NCBI RefSeq assembly: GCF_000739735.1
Contig: NZ_BBJF01000005.1
Coordinates: 682,001 to 746,000, forward strand
DNA: 64,000 nt
Origin: Paraburkholderia ginsengisoli NBRC 100965
GTDB taxonomy: Bacteria; Pseudomonadota; Gammaproteobacteria; Burkholderiales; Burkholderiaceae
Reading direction: 5' to 3'
Part shown: piece by piece, positions 1-12,695 of the stretch
Position numbering within the stretch: the stretch's first letter is position 1
Layout: each line of letters begins with the position of its first letter
Program-made: the position numbers and the translations under genes
The notes under the pieces: generated by a model
Database searches by the model: none
What the model was told of the DNA's origin: nothing
Seen by the model: only the letters and a program-made list of their open reading frames with translations

Positions 1-17
1 ACTTCAGGCCTACAGAT

Positions 18-761
18 CTACAACCGCGCCGCGTTCGCGCCACCGTGCGCCCCAGCGCCAACGCCCGCACCCACATCACCGCCCGGCCGATGCAACGCGC
101 TGGCCCATTGCGCGACGCGTTGCGGATCGAGCCGCGAGCGCCGGCCGTCCGCGCACAACGCGGTGCGAAAGCCCGCGACGTCGGGCGCGAGCGCGCGGAT
201 CTGCTCCAGTTGCGCCCAGCCGAGCGCCCCCGCGATGCCGCCCATCGCGCCGCGTGCGCGCGTGAGCCGCAACCAGCGCGCGAGCGACTCGACATCCACG
301 TGATCGAACAGCGTGTTGCCGTCCTTGCCCGCCGTGTCGAACATCACGCCGGCGAAGCCGAGCGATGCCGTGTGCGAGACCAGTTCGTCGTCCATGCCGC
401 CGTCGCACAGAAGCACCGGCACCACCGTTGCGGGCAGCGTAGCCAGTTGCTCGAGGCAGCGGCGCGCGGCCGGTCCGCGTGCGACGCCGACCTTCACGTA
501 GTCGATGCCCGCGTCGCTGACTTCGATCACGCGCGCGGCGATCTCGTCGAACGCGTCGGCCGGCACGTCGCCGATCGTCGCGCTGATCGGCTTGACCGGG
601 TAGCGCGCGCGCAACTGCCGGGCAATGTGCGTAATGTCGCCGATCGACAATCCGCCAAGCGCGCCCGCGTTCGGCTCTTTCAGGTCGATCAGTTCGGCGC
701 CGGCGCGAGCGGCGTCGAATGCTTCGTCATCCGAGCGGACGCTCGCAAGCAATGCGGTCAT
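18..761 (-). CDS. mfnB: MfnB-like (5-formylfuran-3-yl)methyl phosphate synthase
   Basis: A 247-residue protein of the MfnB (DUF556) family. In methanogens MfnB condenses two glyceraldehyde-3-phosphates into the furan precursor of methanofuran; methylotrophs use a related methylofuran as the formyl carrier of the Fhc complex. The N-terminal motif LIDLKEPNAGALGG contains Lys28, matching the Schiff-base lysine of the archaeal enzyme, and a glycine-rich GGIAGALGW stretch near residue 175 fits the TIM-barrel phosphate site. The start at 761 has a CGGAG ribosome site. It lies 18 bp downstream of a DUF447 gene on the same strand, and the surrounding genes make or use H4MPT, which supports a methylofuran role. 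Family assignment is firm; methylofuran as product is inferred from context. Confidence 0.88.
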   Translation of the reverse strand: MTALLASVRSDDEAFDAARAGAELIDLKEPNAGALGGLSIGDITHIARQLRARYPVKPISATIGDVPADAFDEIAARVIEVSDAGIDYVKVGVARGPAARRCLEQLATLPATVVPVLLCDGGMDDELVSHTASLGFAGVMFDTAGKDGNTLFDHVDVESLARWLRLTRARGAMGGIAGALGWAQLEQIRALAPDVAGFRTALCADGRRSRLDPQRVAQWASALHRPGGDVGAGVGAGAHGGANAARL

Positions 762-779
762 CGGTCATCTCCGGGAAAG

Positions 780-1382
780 CTAGTGGTGGACGGCAGCGGT
801 GGCGGTCTGGCCGCCGGATGATTCGAGGCTCGCGCGATGCCGCGCGACCGCAGCGACGAGCCAGTCCCATGCGGTGCGTTCGTTGTCGCCGGCGGTTTTG
901 TCGATCGCGATCTGCAGGTAAGCCATCTCGCGATCGACCTTGTCGGCCGGCAGCATGAAGAGACGGCTCACCAGAATCGCGCCTTCGACCACGGCCGATT
1001 GCGCGCGATTGAAGCCGGTGAACGGCGCGTGCGTTTCGCGGTGCACGCACTTCATGCGCAGCACCGGGCGTTGCGCGTCGTCGCGCAGTTCATCGAGTTC
1101 GAATTCCGCATGCGCGAGCGATTCGGCCAGGCGCACGCTCGCGACGCGACTTGCGGCGACCGTGGGCCAGTCGCTTGCGCAATGCGTGACGCAGCCCGCG
1201 AAGACGCGCACGTCGGTGGTGAAGTTCAGAACCGCCGCCCGCGACGCGACGATATTGTCGAGCGTCACGGACGGACGAAAAGGAGAAAGGATGACATGGT
1301 CACCCTCGAAACGCGCCCCCATCGGGGCGACGTGAGGACGGCCATCGCACGCTGCCGTGGTGACGATCGTTTCGTGGATCAT
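780..1382 (-). CDS. DUF447 family protein of the H4MPT/methylofuran gene set
   Basis: A 200-residue protein recognised as DUF447, a family found almost only in organisms with methanopterin-type cofactors. The first 60 residues resemble a flavin-reductase-like split barrel (for example HVAPMGARFEGDHVILSPFRPS), and an all-helical C-terminal half follows. The biochemical role is unknown to me; co-occurrence suggests cofactor synthesis. It sits 18 bp upstream of mfnB and is probably co-transcribed with it. A strong hairpin separates it from the upstream pqqA. No convincing ribosome site is visible before the ATG at 1382, so the start is moderately certain. Confidence 0.75.
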   Translation of the reverse strand: MIHETIVTTAACDGRPHVAPMGARFEGDHVILSPFRPSVTLDNIVASRAAVLNFTTDVRVFAGCVTHCASDWPTVAASRVASVRLAESLAHAEFELDELRDDAQRPVLRMKCVHRETHAPFTGFNRAQSAVVEGAILVSRLFMLPADKVDREMAYLQIAIDKTAGDNERTAWDWLVAAVARHRASLESSGGQTATAAVHH

Positions 1383-1448
1383 GGATGAGAACGCGTGTCC
1401 TGACAGCGCCGGAAGGCCGGCCGGTTAGCTAACGACAATGACGATCCG

Positions 1449-1472
1449 CAAAAGGGCCGCAGCGTGCGGCCC
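1449..1472 (-). terminator. intrinsic terminator after pqqA
   Basis: A perfect 8-bp stem, GGGCCGCA/TGCGGCCC at 1454-1472, has a 3-nt loop. Read on the minus strand it is followed by TTTTG. It lies 10 bp beyond the pqqA stop codon, so it should end or attenuate pqqA transcription before the DUF447 gene. Confidence 0.65.
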
Positions 1473-1482
1473 GTCTACGGGC

Positions 1483-3518
<2,036 letters not shown>

Positions 3519-3678
3519 GCCGACACGACGCCGTCTGCAAGTTACCCACGCGACGCCAGCGCGCCGGCTCGATAGCGGCCGCCGCTCGTCACGCAGCGCT
3601 GCACGCGGTGCCACCGCACCGCGCGAGCGACTGCTGGCGTCGTTCTTCTGAACGCGACATAGATCAACGAGGTTCGTC

Positions 3679-4107
3679 ATGCGTATTACACAAGGAACGT
3701 TCTCCTTCCTGCCCGAGCTGAGCGATGAAGAGATCAGCCTGCAGATCGACTACGCGCTGAGCCAGGGCTGGGCATGTTCGGTCGAATTCACCGATGACCC
3801 GCATCCGCGCAACACCTACTGGGAAATGTGGGGCCTGCCGATGTTCGATCTGCACGACGCCGCGGGCGTATTGCAGGAAGTGAAAGCCTGCCGCGCGGCA
3901 CGTCCGCAGCACTACATCAAGGTCAACGCGTTCGATTCGGTGCGCAGCTTCGAGACGATGCGGCTGTCGTTCATCGTCAACCGGCCGGATGTGGAGCCGG
4001 GCTTCCGTCTGCACCGTCAGGACGTGCATGGGCGCGTGCAGCGCTACAGCCTGTCGAGCTATGCGGGCGACCGGCCGTCGGGCGAACGCTACGGCCCGGC
4101 CAGTTGA
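3679..4107 (+). CDS. cbbS: RuBisCO small subunit, red type
   Basis: A 142-residue small chain completing the L8S8 enzyme. The N-terminal [19 protein letters not shown] and the [12 protein letters not shown] segment are typical of form IC/ID CbbS. The C-terminal extension [18 protein letters not shown] corresponds to the red-type beta-hairpin that lines the central channel. It follows cbbL after 160 bp containing a good purine-rich site but no gene. It is followed by cbbX, the activase that serves only red-type enzymes. Confidence 0.97.
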   Translation: MRITQGTFSFLPELSDEEISLQIDYALSQGWACSVEFTDDPHPRNTYWEMWGLPMFDLHDAAGVLQEVKACRAARPQHYIKVNAFDSVRSFETMRLSFIVNRPDVEPGFRLHRQDVHGRVQRYSLSSYAGDRPSGERYGPAS

Positions 4108-4204
4108 ATGCTCACGCACGACGCGAGGCACGCGGCGAACGCGCAGCACGCCGCGTGAAGCGGGTCACGCCGACCCGCTCGATGAATCGCCACAAGGAGA
4201 AGCC

Positions 4205-5245
4205 ATGAGAGACGATGCTGCCATCGCGGACGCGATCCTGCCGTCCGCCGCGCGAACCGGGGACGCGCACGATTCGCACGAGAGGCACGACGCGGACGAC
4301 ACACTCGACGCGCGCCCCGAAGCGCCGCAAGTCGATCTCGCTGCGCTCTATCGCGACTCGGGTATCGGCGACGTGCTCGGCGAACTCGACCGCGATCTGG
4401 TCGGCCTCACGCCGGTGAAGACGCGCATCCGCGAGGTGGCCGCGCATCTGCTGGTCGAACGCGCGCGCGATTCGCTCGGCCTCGCCGGTGGTGCGCCGAC
4501 CCTGCATATGTGCTTCTCCGGCAACCCCGGCACCGGCAAGACGACCGTCGCGCTGCGCATGGCCGAGGTGCTGCACCGGCTCGGCTACATCCGCCGCAAT
4601 CATCTCGTGTCCGTCACGCGCGACGATCTGGTCGGCCAGTACATCGGCCATACGGCGCCGAAAACGCGCGACGTGCTCAAGCGCGCGATGGGCGGCGTGC
4701 TGTTCATCGACGAAGCGTATTACCTGTATCGCCCGGAGAACGAGCGCGATTACGGCCAGGAGGCCATCGAAATCCTGCTGCAGACGATGGAGAATCAGCG
4801 TGGCGATCTGGTCGTGATTCTGGCCGGCTACGCGTCGCGAATGGAAGTGTTCTTCGAGAGCAATCCGGGTTTCCGTTCGCGCATCGCGCATCACATCACG
4901 TTTCCCGACTACGCCGAAACGGAACTGCTCGACATCGCCGAGCGGATGCTCGCGACGATGCACTACCGCTTCGACGCCGCGTCGCGGCACGCATTCGCCG
5001 ACTATCTCGCGCGCCGCATCCGTCAACCGAATTTCGCCAATGCCCGCTCGGTGCGCAATGCGCTCGACCGCGCGCGGCTGCGTCAGGCCAACCGGCTGTT
5101 CGCGGGCGCGCTCGATGGCGGCGCACCGATCGACGCCGCCGCACTCACGCTGATCGACGCCGCCGACGTCCGCGCAAGCCGCGTGTTCGACGAAGCGCCG
5201 CCGTACGCACCGACATCGCGCGCCGACTCGGCGCCATCAGGTTGA
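4205..5245 (+). CDS. cbbX: CbbX, AAA+ RuBisCO activase
   Basis: A 346-residue AAA+ motor that removes inhibitory sugar phosphates from red-type RuBisCO by pulling on the large-subunit tail. Walker A is GNPGTGKTT near residues 107-115 and Walker B is LFIDEAYYL near 164-172. The arginine-rich C-terminal half includes [13 protein letters not shown], a sensor-2-like segment. The first 40 residues are a low-complexity acidic extension. The start is the ATG at 4205 behind an AAGGAGAAGCC ribosome site; the frame is open further upstream but overlaps cbbS. CbbX is usually activated by RuBP, which follows from the family and is not visible here. Confidence 0.96.
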   Translation: MRDDAAIADAILPSAARTGDAHDSHERHDADDTLDARPEAPQVDLAALYRDSGIGDVLGELDRDLVGLTPVKTRIREVAAHLLVERARDSLGLAGGAPTLHMCFSGNPGTGKTTVALRMAEVLHRLGYIRRNHLVSVTRDDLVGQYIGHTAPKTRDVLKRAMGGVLFIDEAYYLYRPENERDYGQEAIEILLQTMENQRGDLVVILAGYASRMEVFFESNPGFRSRIAHHITFPDYAETELLDIAERMLATMHYRFDAASRHAFADYLARRIRQPNFANARSVRNALDRARLRQANRLFAGALDGGAPIDAAALTLIDAADVRASRVFDEAPPYAPTSRADSAPSG

Positions 5246-5272
5246 GTCACGACATCATCCAGGAGAAACGCC

Positions 5273-6376
5273 ATGCAGGACGGACGCACGACCCTCTCGA
5301 AGTTCCTGATCGACACGCTCGACCGCCAGCCATCGCCCGAAAACGGCCCGGCGACGGCGGGACTCTCCGCGCTGCTGATCGACGTGGCGGCCGCGATCAA
5401 GTCGATCTCGGCGATGCTCACGAAAGGCTCGCTCGGCGGCCACTACGGGTCCGCGCAGACCGTCAACACACACGGCGAGGAGCAGAAGAAGCTCGATGTC
5501 GCCACCAACGAAATCTTCGTGCAGCAATGCGAGTGGGATGGCTTGCTGGCGGCGATGGTGTCGGAGGAAATGGAGGACGTGTACGCGATTCCGCCGGACT
5601 ATCCGCGCGGCGACTATCTGCTCGCATTCGATCCGCTCGACGGTTCGTCGAACATCGACATCAACGGCGTGGTGGGTTCGATTTTCTCGGTGCTGCGCGT
5701 GAACGGCGCCGACAAAAACGAAGTGGGCGAGGCCGACTTCCTGCGGCCGGGCTGCGAACAGGTCGCGGCCGGCTACGCGGTGTATGGACCGTCGACGATG
5801 CTCGTGCTGTCGGTCGGCAACGGCACGCATGGCTTCACGCTGGAACGCGACATCGGCAACTTCGTGCTCACGCATTCGAACATCCGCATTCCCGAAGACA
5901 CGGTCGAGTTCGCGATCAATGCGTCGAACGAGCGCTTCTGGGAGCCGCCCGTGCGCCGCTATGTGCAGGAGTGCAAGGACGGCCGCAGCGGCTGCCGCGC
6001 GAGCGACTTCAACATGCGCTGGATCGCGTCGATGGTCGCGGAGGTGCATCGCATCCTGATGCGGGGGGGCGTTTTCATGTATCCGCGCGACTCGAAGACG
6101 CCGGCGATGGAAGGGCGCCTGCGCCTGCTGTACGAAGCGAACCCGATGAGTTTTCTCATCGAGCAGGCGGGCGGCCTGTCGATCACCGGGCGCGAGCGCA
6201 TTCTCGATGTACATCCGCATGCGCTGCATGGACGCGTGCCGGTGATTCTCGGCTCGAAGAACGAAGTCGAACGCATTGCGCGCTATCACGGCGAATACGA
6301 TCGCGGCGAGGACAAGCCGTTCACGTCGCCGCTGTTCAGCCCGCGCTCGCTGTTTCTGCCGGACTTCACGGCCTGA
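5273..6376 (+). CDS. cbbF: fructose-1,6-bisphosphatase class 1
   Basis: A 367-residue class 1 FBPase, which hydrolyses fructose-1,6-bisphosphate (and in Calvin-cycle bacteria often sedoheptulose-1,7-bisphosphate) to regenerate RuBP precursors. The metal and phosphate motifs SEEME and [11 protein letters not shown] are intact near residues 101-128. The substrate-binding C-terminal [14 protein letters not shown] is also present. The AGGAGAAACGCC ribosome site fixes the start at 5273. It lies 27 bp after cbbX in the cbb operon; a separate housekeeping FBPase would be expected elsewhere. Confidence 0.97.
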   Translation: MQDGRTTLSKFLIDTLDRQPSPENGPATAGLSALLIDVAAAIKSISAMLTKGSLGGHYGSAQTVNTHGEEQKKLDVATNEIFVQQCEWDGLLAAMVSEEMEDVYAIPPDYPRGDYLLAFDPLDGSSNIDINGVVGSIFSVLRVNGADKNEVGEADFLRPGCEQVAAGYAVYGPSTMLVLSVGNGTHGFTLERDIGNFVLTHSNIRIPEDTVEFAINASNERFWEPPVRRYVQECKDGRSGCRASDFNMRWIASMVAEVHRILMRGGVFMYPRDSKTPAMEGRLRLLYEANPMSFLIEQAGGLSITGRERILDVHPHALHGRVPVILGSKNEVERIARYHGEYDRGEDKPFTSPLFSPRSLFLPDFTA

Positions 6377-6448
6377 CGCGCGGCTAGCAGGCCAGACACA
6401 CCGCCCGTTGAGAAGGCGGCCAGAACATTGCCATCCGGAGACAACAGC

Positions 6449-7321
6449 ATGTCAGTCAAACATCCGATCATCGCGGTGACCGGCTCGAGCGGCGCCGGCA
6501 CCACGACCGTCATGAAGAGCTTCACCCACATCTTCAGACGCGAGCACATCAACGCGCAGATTGTCGAAGGCGACGCGTTTCATCGCTACGACCGCAACGG
6601 TATGCGCGCGGCCATGAAGGAGCATGAACACGACGGCGCGCCGAACTTCAGCCATTTCGGTCCCGAGGCGAATCTGCTCGAAGAGCTGGAGACGCTCTTC
6701 ACGAACTACGGCGAGAACGGCACCGGGCAGTTGCGCCACTACGTGCACGACGCCGCCGAAGCGCAGCTCTACAAGCAGGACGGCGGCACCTTCACGCCGT
6801 GGGAAAACGTCGAGCCCGGCACCGACCTGATGTTCTACGAGGGGCTGCACGGCGCGGCCGTGACCGACAAGGTGGACATCGCAAGGCATGCGGACCTGCT
6901 GATCGGCGTGGTGCCGATCATCAACCTCGAATGGATCCAGAAGCTGCACCGCGATCAGAACATGCGCGGCTACTCGCATGAAGCGGTGGTCGACACGATC
7001 CTGCGGCGCATGCCCGACTACGTGAACTACATCTGCCCACAGTTCTCGCGCACGCATGTGAACTTCCAGCGCGTGCCGACCGTGGACACGTCGAATCCAT
7101 TCACCGCGCGCGAGATTCCGCAGCCGGACGAGAGCTTCGTGGTGATCCGCTTCGCGCGGCCGAAGGGGATCGACTTCCAGTATCTGCTGACGATGCTGCA
7201 CGACTCGTTCATGTCGCGCCCGAACGTGATCGTCGTGCCGGGCGGCAAGATGGGACTCGCGATGCAGCTGATCTTCACGCCGATGATTCTGCAACTGATC
7301 GACCGGCGCTCGCGCGCCTGA
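6449..7321 (+). CDS. cbbP: phosphoribulokinase
   Basis: A 290-residue prokaryotic class I phosphoribulokinase, making RuBP from ribulose-5-phosphate and ATP; with RuBisCO it is diagnostic of a Calvin cycle. The P-loop is [12 protein letters not shown] at residues 8-19, followed by the [10 protein letters not shown] region. The length equals the usual proteobacterial enzyme. I chose the ATG at 6449 with CCGGAGACAACAGC before it; a longer frame from 6428 adds seven unsupported residues. Confidence 0.97.
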   Translation: MSVKHPIIAVTGSSGAGTTTVMKSFTHIFRREHINAQIVEGDAFHRYDRNGMRAAMKEHEHDGAPNFSHFGPEANLLEELETLFTNYGENGTGQLRHYVHDAAEAQLYKQDGGTFTPWENVEPGTDLMFYEGLHGAAVTDKVDIARHADLLIGVVPIINLEWIQKLHRDQNMRGYSHEAVVDTILRRMPDYVNYICPQFSRTHVNFQRVPTVDTSNPFTAREIPQPDESFVVIRFARPKGIDFQYLLTMLHDSFMSRPNVIVVPGGKMGLAMQLIFTPMILQLIDRRSRA

Positions 7322-7376
7322 CGCGCGCCCGGCATCTGCCGGCGAACAGGATTTTCATACTGGAAGGAGAGATTCG

Positions 7377-9440
7377 ATGAGTGCTCTCGCAGAATCGGTG
7401 GCCACACCTGCTGCCACACGTTTGATGGCCGACGCGCTGCGCATGCTCGCGATCGACGCTGTGGAAGCGGCGAAGTCCGGGCATCCCGGCATGCCGCTCG
7501 GCATGGCCGAGATCGCCGTCGCGTTGTGGGACCGGCATCTGAAGCACAACCCGCGCAACCCCGTGTGGCCCGACCGCGATCGGTTCATCCTGTCCAACGG
7601 CCACGGCTCCATGCTGCTGTATGGACTGCTGCATCTGAGCGGCTATGACCTGCCGATCGACGAGTTGAAGCGCTTCCGTCAGTTGCATGGCAGAACGCCG
7701 GGGCATCCCGAAGTGGGCGTCACGCCGGGCGTCGAAACGACCACTGGGCCCCTCGGCCAGGGGCTCGCGAACGGCGTCGGCATGGCGCTCGCCGAAGCGC
7801 TTCTTGCGCGCGAATTCAATCGGCCCGGACATCGGATCGTCGATCATGGGACGTACGTGTTCGTCGGCGATGGCTGCCTGATGGAAGGCATCTCGCATGA
7901 AGCGGCGTCGCTTGCGGGCACGCTGAAGCTCGACAAGCTGACGGTGCTCTACGACGACAACGGCATTTCGATCGACGGTCATGTGCACCAATGGTTCGCA
8001 GACGATACGCCGACGCGCTTCGCCGCGTATGGCTGGCATGTGGTGCGCGAGGTGGACGGGCACGACGTCGACGCGGTCGACCACGCATTGCAATCCGCGC
8101 GCGACGCCGGCCGGCCGACACTGATCTGCTGCAAGACGGTGATCGGCCAGGGCTCGCCGTCGAAGGCCGGCACGCACGACGTGCATGGCGCGCCGCTCGG
8201 CGCCGACGAGGTCGCGCAAACCCGCCGTGCGCTCGGCTGGCCGCACGCGCCGTTCGAGATTCCGGACGAAGTCCGCGCACGCTGGGACGCGAGCGAGCGC
8301 GGCGAGGCCGCCGAAGCCGACTGGAGCGAACGTTTCGACGCCTATCGCAAGCACTATCCGAACGAGGCCGCCGAGTTCGAACGGCGCGTGCAGGGCACGT
8401 TGCCCGCGTCCTGGCGCGATGCGGTTCGCGCGCTGCTGCGCGAAGCCGACTGCGCGGCCGAGTCGATCGCGACGCGCAAGGCCTCGCAACAGGCGATCGC
8501 CGCGCTCGCGCGCAGTCTGCCCGAACTGCTCGGCGGCTCGGCCGACCTGACCGGCTCGAACCTGACCGACTGGAAGGGCGCGGTCGACGTGCACACCAAC
8601 GACCGCGGTCTGCAAGGCGGCAACTATCTGCACTACGGCGTGCGCGAATTCGGCATGAGCGCGGTGATGAACGGCATCGCGCTGCATCGCGGCCACCTGC
8701 CGTTCGGCGGCACTTTCCTCACGTTCTCCGACTATTCGCGCAACGCGCTGCGGATGGCCGCATTGATGAAGACCCGCACGATCTTCGTGTTCACGCACGA
8801 TTCGATCGGGCTCGGCGAGGACGGCCCAACCCACCAGGCGGTCGAACATGCGGCGAGCCTCAGGCTGATTCCGGGGCTGGACGTCTGGCGTCCGTGCGAC
8901 ACCGTCGAGACCGCTCAGGCGTGGGTTAGCGCGGTCGAACGGGATGGGCCGTCGTGTTTGCTGCTGAGCCGGCAGAATCTGCCGTTCGTCACGCGTTCGG
9001 CCGAGCAGATCGGCGCGATCGCGCGCGGCGGTTATGTGTTGCGCGACTGGCCGGACCACGCGGGGAACGCGCAACCCGCGCGCATCGTGCTGATCGCCAC
9101 CGGCTCCGAAGTCGCGCTCGCGCTTGAAGCCGTCGCGCCGCTCGAAGCTGCGGGCATTGCCGCGCGAGTCGTGTCGATGCCGTCCACCACGGCGTTCGAT
9201 CGCGAGACGCGCGCATGGCGCGACGCGGTGCTGCCGCCGGGTGTGCCGCGCGTTTCGATCGAGGCGGGCGTCACGGCGTTCTGGCGGCAATACGTCGGGC
9301 TCGATGGCGGTGTCGTCGGTGTCGATTCGTTTGGTGAATCCGCTCCCGCCGCGGCGCTGTTCAAACACTTCAATCTGACCACGCAGGCGCTGGTGGACGA
9401 AGCGCGCCGCGTCGTGCAGAGCGCACACGGCGCGCACTGA
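7377..9440 (+). CDS. cbbT: transketolase
   Basis: A 687-residue thiamine-diphosphate transketolase for the regenerative phase of the Calvin cycle. The N-terminal half has the substrate-site [11 protein letters not shown] and the ThDP/Mg motif [18 protein letters not shown]. The central part has [23 protein letters not shown], and the C-terminal domain is complete. A GGAAGGAGAGATTCG ribosome site precedes the ATG at 7377. It is the fifth enzyme gene of the operon, 55 bp after cbbP. Confidence 0.97.
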   Translation: MSALAESVATPAATRLMADALRMLAIDAVEAAKSGHPGMPLGMAEIAVALWDRHLKHNPRNPVWPDRDRFILSNGHGSMLLYGLLHLSGYDLPIDELKRFRQLHGRTPGHPEVGVTPGVETTTGPLGQGLANGVGMALAEALLAREFNRPGHRIVDHGTYVFVGDGCLMEGISHEAASLAGTLKLDKLTVLYDDNGISIDGHVHQWFADDTPTRFAAYGWHVVREVDGHDVDAVDHALQSARDAGRPTLICCKTVIGQGSPSKAGTHDVHGAPLGADEVAQTRRALGWPHAPFEIPDEVRARWDASERGEAAEADWSERFDAYRKHYPNEAAEFERRVQGTLPASWRDAVRALLREADCAAESIATRKASQQAIAALARSLPELLGGSADLTGSNLTDWKGAVDVHTNDRGLQGGNYLHYGVREFGMSAVMNGIALHRGHLPFGGTFLTFSDYSRNALRMAALMKTRTIFVFTHDSIGLGEDGPTHQAVEHAASLRLIPGLDVWRPCDTVETAQAWVSAVERDGPSCLLLSRQNLPFVTRSAEQIGAIARGGYVLRDWPDHAGNAQPARIVLIATGSEVALALEAVAPLEAAGIAARVVSMPSTTAFDRETRAWRDAVLPPGVPRVSIEAGVTAFWRQYVGLDGGVVGVDSFGESAPAAALFKHFNLTTQALVDEARRVVQSAHGAH

Positions 9441-9491
9441 CGCTTCGATCCGCTCGAATCCGAATTCGATTTCATCTCTGGAGTGTGTGCA

Positions 9492-10529
9492 ATGGCCTTC
9501 ATCACCCTGCGGCAACTGCTGGATCACGCGGCCGAACACGACTACGGCGTGCCCGCGTTCAACGTCAACAACATGGAGCAGATTCACGCGATCATGCAAG
9601 CCGCCGAGGCCACCGACAGCCCGGTGATCCTGCAGGCGTCGGCGGGCGCGCGCAAGTACGCGGGCGAGCCTTATCTGCGGCATCTGGTGCTCGCCGCGCT
9701 GGAGGCGCACCCGGATATTCCGCTGGTGCTGCATCAGGATCACGGCGCGAGTCCGGCGGTCTGTCAGCAGGCGATCCGCTCGGGCTTCACGTCGGTGATG
9801 ATGGACGGCTCGCTGCTGCCGGACCAGAAGACACCCGCGGCCTACGACTACAACGTCGACGTGAGCCGCCGCGTGGTGGAGGCGGCGCATGCGGTGGGCG
9901 TGTCGGTGGAAGGCGAGCTGGGTTGCCTCGGCTCGCTCGAAACCGGTACGGCGGGCGAGGAGGACGGCGTCGGCGCGGCAGGACAGCTCGCGCGCGACGA
10001 CCTGCTCACGGACCCCGAAGAAGCCAGGCGTTTCGTCGACGCAACCGGCGTCGACGCACTCGCGATTGCAATCGGCACCTCGCACGGCGCGTACAAGTTC
10101 AGCCGCGAGCCGACCGGCGACATTCTCGCGATCGACCGCATCGTCGACATTCACGAGCGGATTCCGAATGCGCATCTGGTGATGCACGGGTCGTCGTCGG
10201 TCCCGCAGGAATGGCTGGCGGTGATCCGCCAATACGGCGGCGAGATCCCGACTACCTACGGCGTGCCGGTCGAGGAAATCCGGCGCGGCATCAAGCACGG
10301 CGTGCGCAAGGTCAACATCGACACCGACATCCGCCTCGCGATGAGCGGCGCGATGCGCAAGTCGCTCGCCAACGCGCGCTCCGAGTTCGATCCGCGCGCG
10401 GCGTTGAAGGCCGCGACGGCGGCGGCGAGCGCGATCTGCGTCGAGCGTTTCGAGGCGTTCGGTTGCGCGGGCCAGGCGGCACGGATCAAGCCGCTGTCGC
10501 TCGACACGATGGCGCGCCGGTATCACTGA
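9492..10529 (+). CDS. cbbA: class II fructose-bisphosphate aldolase, CbbA type
   Basis: A 345-residue zinc-dependent class II aldolase condensing DHAP with glyceraldehyde-3-phosphate or erythrose-4-phosphate. The conserved N-terminus [11 protein letters not shown], the zinc-ligand motif [10 protein letters not shown] and the later GTSHGAYKF and [10 protein letters not shown] motifs are present. I place the start at the ATG at 9492 ([10 protein letters not shown]); the upstream in-frame GTG at 9483 would sit in the CTGGAGTG ribosome site. It follows cbbT closely. Confidence 0.95.
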   Translation: MAFITLRQLLDHAAEHDYGVPAFNVNNMEQIHAIMQAAEATDSPVILQASAGARKYAGEPYLRHLVLAALEAHPDIPLVLHQDHGASPAVCQQAIRSGFTSVMMDGSLLPDQKTPAAYDYNVDVSRRVVEAAHAVGVSVEGELGCLGSLETGTAGEEDGVGAAGQLARDDLLTDPEEARRFVDATGVDALAIAIGTSHGAYKFSREPTGDILAIDRIVDIHERIPNAHLVMHGSSSVPQEWLAVIRQYGGEIPTTYGVPVEEIRRGIKHGVRKVNIDTDIRLAMSGAMRKSLANARSEFDPRAALKAATAAASAICVERFEAFGCAGQAARIKPLSLDTMARRYH

Positions 10530-10575
10530 GACCGCCGCTGAACTTTCGCTACCTAGCCCTTGCGAGGAGACGCCG

Positions 10576-11283
10576 ATGCGCGACTTCCTGATTGCCCCGT
10601 CGTTGTTGTCGGCGGATTTCGCCCGGCTCGCCGACGAGGTCCGCGACGTGACCGCCGCCGGCGCCGACTGGCTCCATCTCGACGTGATGGACAACCACTA
10701 CGTGCCGAACCTCACGGTCGGCCCGCTGGTGTGCTCCGCGATCCGGCCGTATACAACGGTGCCGTTCGACGTGCATCTGATGACGATGCCCGTCGATCCG
10801 CTCGTCGCGTCCTTTGCCGAGGCGGGCGCGAATTCGATCAGTTTTCATCCGGAGGCGTCGCTGCATGTGCATCGGACCATCGAGCTGATCAAGTCGCACG
10901 GCGCGCGCGCCGGCCTCGCGCTGAACCCGTCGACGCCGCTCGCGGTGCTCGATCATGTGCTGGACATGCTCGACGTCGTGCTGGTGATGTCGGTCAATCC
11001 GGGCTTCGGCGGCCAGGCGTTCATCGGGCACACGCTCGACAAGCTGCGGCAATTGCGCGAGCGGGTCGATGCGACGATGCAGCGTACCGGGCGGCCGTTG
11101 CTGATCGAAGTGGACGGCGGCGCGAACGCGTCGAACATCGCGCGGATCGCCGAAGCGGGCGCCGATGTGTTCGTGGCGGGATCGGCGGTGTTCGGTGCGT
11201 CGGACCGCACGCAGGCAATCGCGCGATTGCGTGACGAACTGGAGACGGTTGAAGAACGCGCGGGCGTAGCGGCGATGGAATGA
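10576..11283 (+). CDS. cbbE: ribulose-phosphate 3-epimerase
   Basis: A 235-residue TIM-barrel epimerase interconverting xylulose-5-phosphate and ribulose-5-phosphate, the last regenerative step before CbbP. The start IAPSLLSADFARLADEV, the HLDVMDNHYVPNLT metal site and the SVNPGFGGQAFI and EVDGGANASN motifs are all present. It is the last gene of the cbb operon. Phosphoglycolate phosphatase, glyceraldehyde-phosphate dehydrogenase and phosphoglycerate kinase are absent from this operon. A short CCCGC/GCGGG hairpin at 11284-11298 separates it from the convergent gene. Confidence 0.96.
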   Translation: MRDFLIAPSLLSADFARLADEVRDVTAAGADWLHLDVMDNHYVPNLTVGPLVCSAIRPYTTVPFDVHLMTMPVDPLVASFAEAGANSISFHPEASLHVHRTIELIKSHGARAGLALNPSTPLAVLDHVLDMLDVVLVMSVNPGFGGQAFIGHTLDKLRQLRERVDATMQRTGRPLLIEVDGGANASNIARIAEAGADVFVAGSAVFGASDRTQAIARLRDELETVEERAGVAAME

Positions 11284-11312
11284 CCCGCTCTACGCGGGCC
11301 GGTGAGCGTTCG

Positions 11313-12695
11313 TCAGTCTTTCTTCATCGTCTCGCCGGGGGCGCGCCACGCGAGCAGGTCTTCTTCGGGCCGGTCGACCGCACAGCCCCAATCGAGCGGC
11401 TGGTCCTGGTCGAAACGCTTGCCGAGCCGCCACGCAATCTCCGCGCGCGCGAGTTGCACGCCCATATAGAACGCGTGCCCGCCGTCGTTCTCCAGACTGA
11501 GTTGCGGATAGAGCGCGAACGGGTCGTCGCCGCGCCGGTGGCCGTCGCGGTTGTAGACGTGGATGCCGTCTGCGCTGATCTGCACGCGGAAATTCGGATC
11601 GCGCACGCCACGCGCGAATTCGTCGATCTCGTCGGCGCTATACGGAAACGGGCGTTTCGCGTGGACCGTCGCCAGATCGCCGCTGATGCCTTTGGGCAGC
11701 ACCTGGGCTTCGCGCGCGGCGTGCATCACGCGGCGAGCAACGTCCGCTTCGCGCAGCGCGCGCCGCGCATGCAGACTCACCGACGTCGTGAGCACCGCGC
11801 CGATCCGCAATTCGGCGGCCATGCCGAGCAGCACCGCGTTGATGCCGCTGGTGTCGGCTTCGGTCAACTCCGTCACGTTGCCGATGCCCATCATGATCGC
11901 GATGTCGGGATAGCGTTCGCGCAAACGCACGTAGCGCGCAATCGACGCCGCAAGCCCGAACGGAATCGGGTCGAGAATCGGATCGGCGAGAAACGCGCGG
12001 CCGCGCGCGGCGAGTTGCTCGATCGCGGCGTCGAGCGAGGCCGGGTCGCCGGGTTCGCGCGCGACGAGGATCGGCGTCGACGGCACTTCGTCGGCGATCC
12101 ATAGCGTGTCGAGGTTCAGGCTCATCAGATAGTCGGCGCCCGCGCGGCCGCCGCGCACCAACTCGTCGGTGCGCATCGAATCGACGCTCACGCGGTAGCC
12201 TTCGGCCTTCAGCCGGCGAACCGCGTCCTCGAGATGCGGAAACGGCGTCTCAGGCAGGCAGCCGATGTCGATCACGTCCGCGCCCTGAGCCGCATACTCG
12301 CGCGCACGGCTCGCGATGCCGTCGACGTCGAGGCGCGGCGCATCGACGATCTCCGCAAAAATCTCGGTCTCGTAGCGGCTCAGGTCGAATGGTTTCGCCT
12401 TGCGGCCGAAAAATTGCGGCAGGTCCTTGACCTCGTCGGGTCCGCGTTCGAACGGCACGCCATAGTGACTGGCGAGCGCATCGAGATCGCCACGACAACG
12501 GCCGGGCACGATCACCCGTTGCGCGTTCAGCGGCGTAGGCACGCGACGCTGAATCATGTCGGCCGTCATTAACGCCGCGACCTGCAGCCCGATCTCGCGG
12601 ACCTCCCAACTGAACGGTGTGGGCGCCATGCTGTCGAGCACGCGCAGCAGGCTCGGTTCGGCAAGCCGGCCAGTCAGGAAGAGGATGTGGTCCAT
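11313..12695 (-). CDS. dihydropteroate-synthase-like protein (DUF6513), H4MPT set
   Basis: A 460-residue protein with an N-terminal domain of about 140 residues (DUF6513 type). A pterin-binding TIM barrel follows: ADVIDIGCLPE, then VSVDSMRTDEL near residue 175, IMMGIGNVTEL near 270 and ISADGIHVYNRDGH near 390. Homologues occur in methanogens and H4MPT-using bacteria. There they are thought to act on the pterin side of H4MPT synthesis, in place of folate-type dihydropteroate synthase; this is a family-level inference. Its 3' end converges with cbbE. Its start overlaps the 3' end of dmrB by 22 bp, so translation is probably coupled. Confidence 0.82.
   Translation of the reverse strand: MDHILFLTGRLAEPSLLRVLDSMAPTPFSWEVREIGLQVAALMTADMIQRRVPTPLNAQRVIVPGRCRGDLDALASHYGVPFERGPDEVKDLPQFFGRKAKPFDLSRYETEIFAEIVDAPRLDVDGIASRAREYAAQGADVIDIGCLPETPFPHLEDAVRRLKAEGYRVSVDSMRTDELVRGGRAGADYLMSLNLDTLWIADEVPSTPILVAREPGDPASLDAAIEQLAARGRAFLADPILDPIPFGLAASIARYVRLRERYPDIAIMMGIGNVTELTEADTSGINAVLLGMAAELRIGAVLTTSVSLHARRALREADVARRVMHAAREAQVLPKGISGDLATVHAKRPFPYSADEIDEFARGVRDPNFRVQISADGIHVYNRDGHRRGDDPFALYPQLSLENDGGHAFYMGVQLARAEIAWRLGKRFDQDQPLDWGCAVDRPEEDLLAWRAPGETMKKD

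Noticed and set aside
4510..6387. 625-codon plus-strand frame across cbbX and cbbF
   Set aside because: It is an out-of-frame shadow of two genes with intact motifs.
7275..10694. 1139-codon minus-strand frame across cbbT and cbbA
   Set aside because: It mirrors two clear Calvin-cycle genes; long antisense frames are expected at this GC content.
11284..11298. Intrinsic terminator after cbbE
   Set aside because: The 5-bp CCCGC/GCGGG hairpin lacks a T-run on either strand; too weak to list as a terminator.
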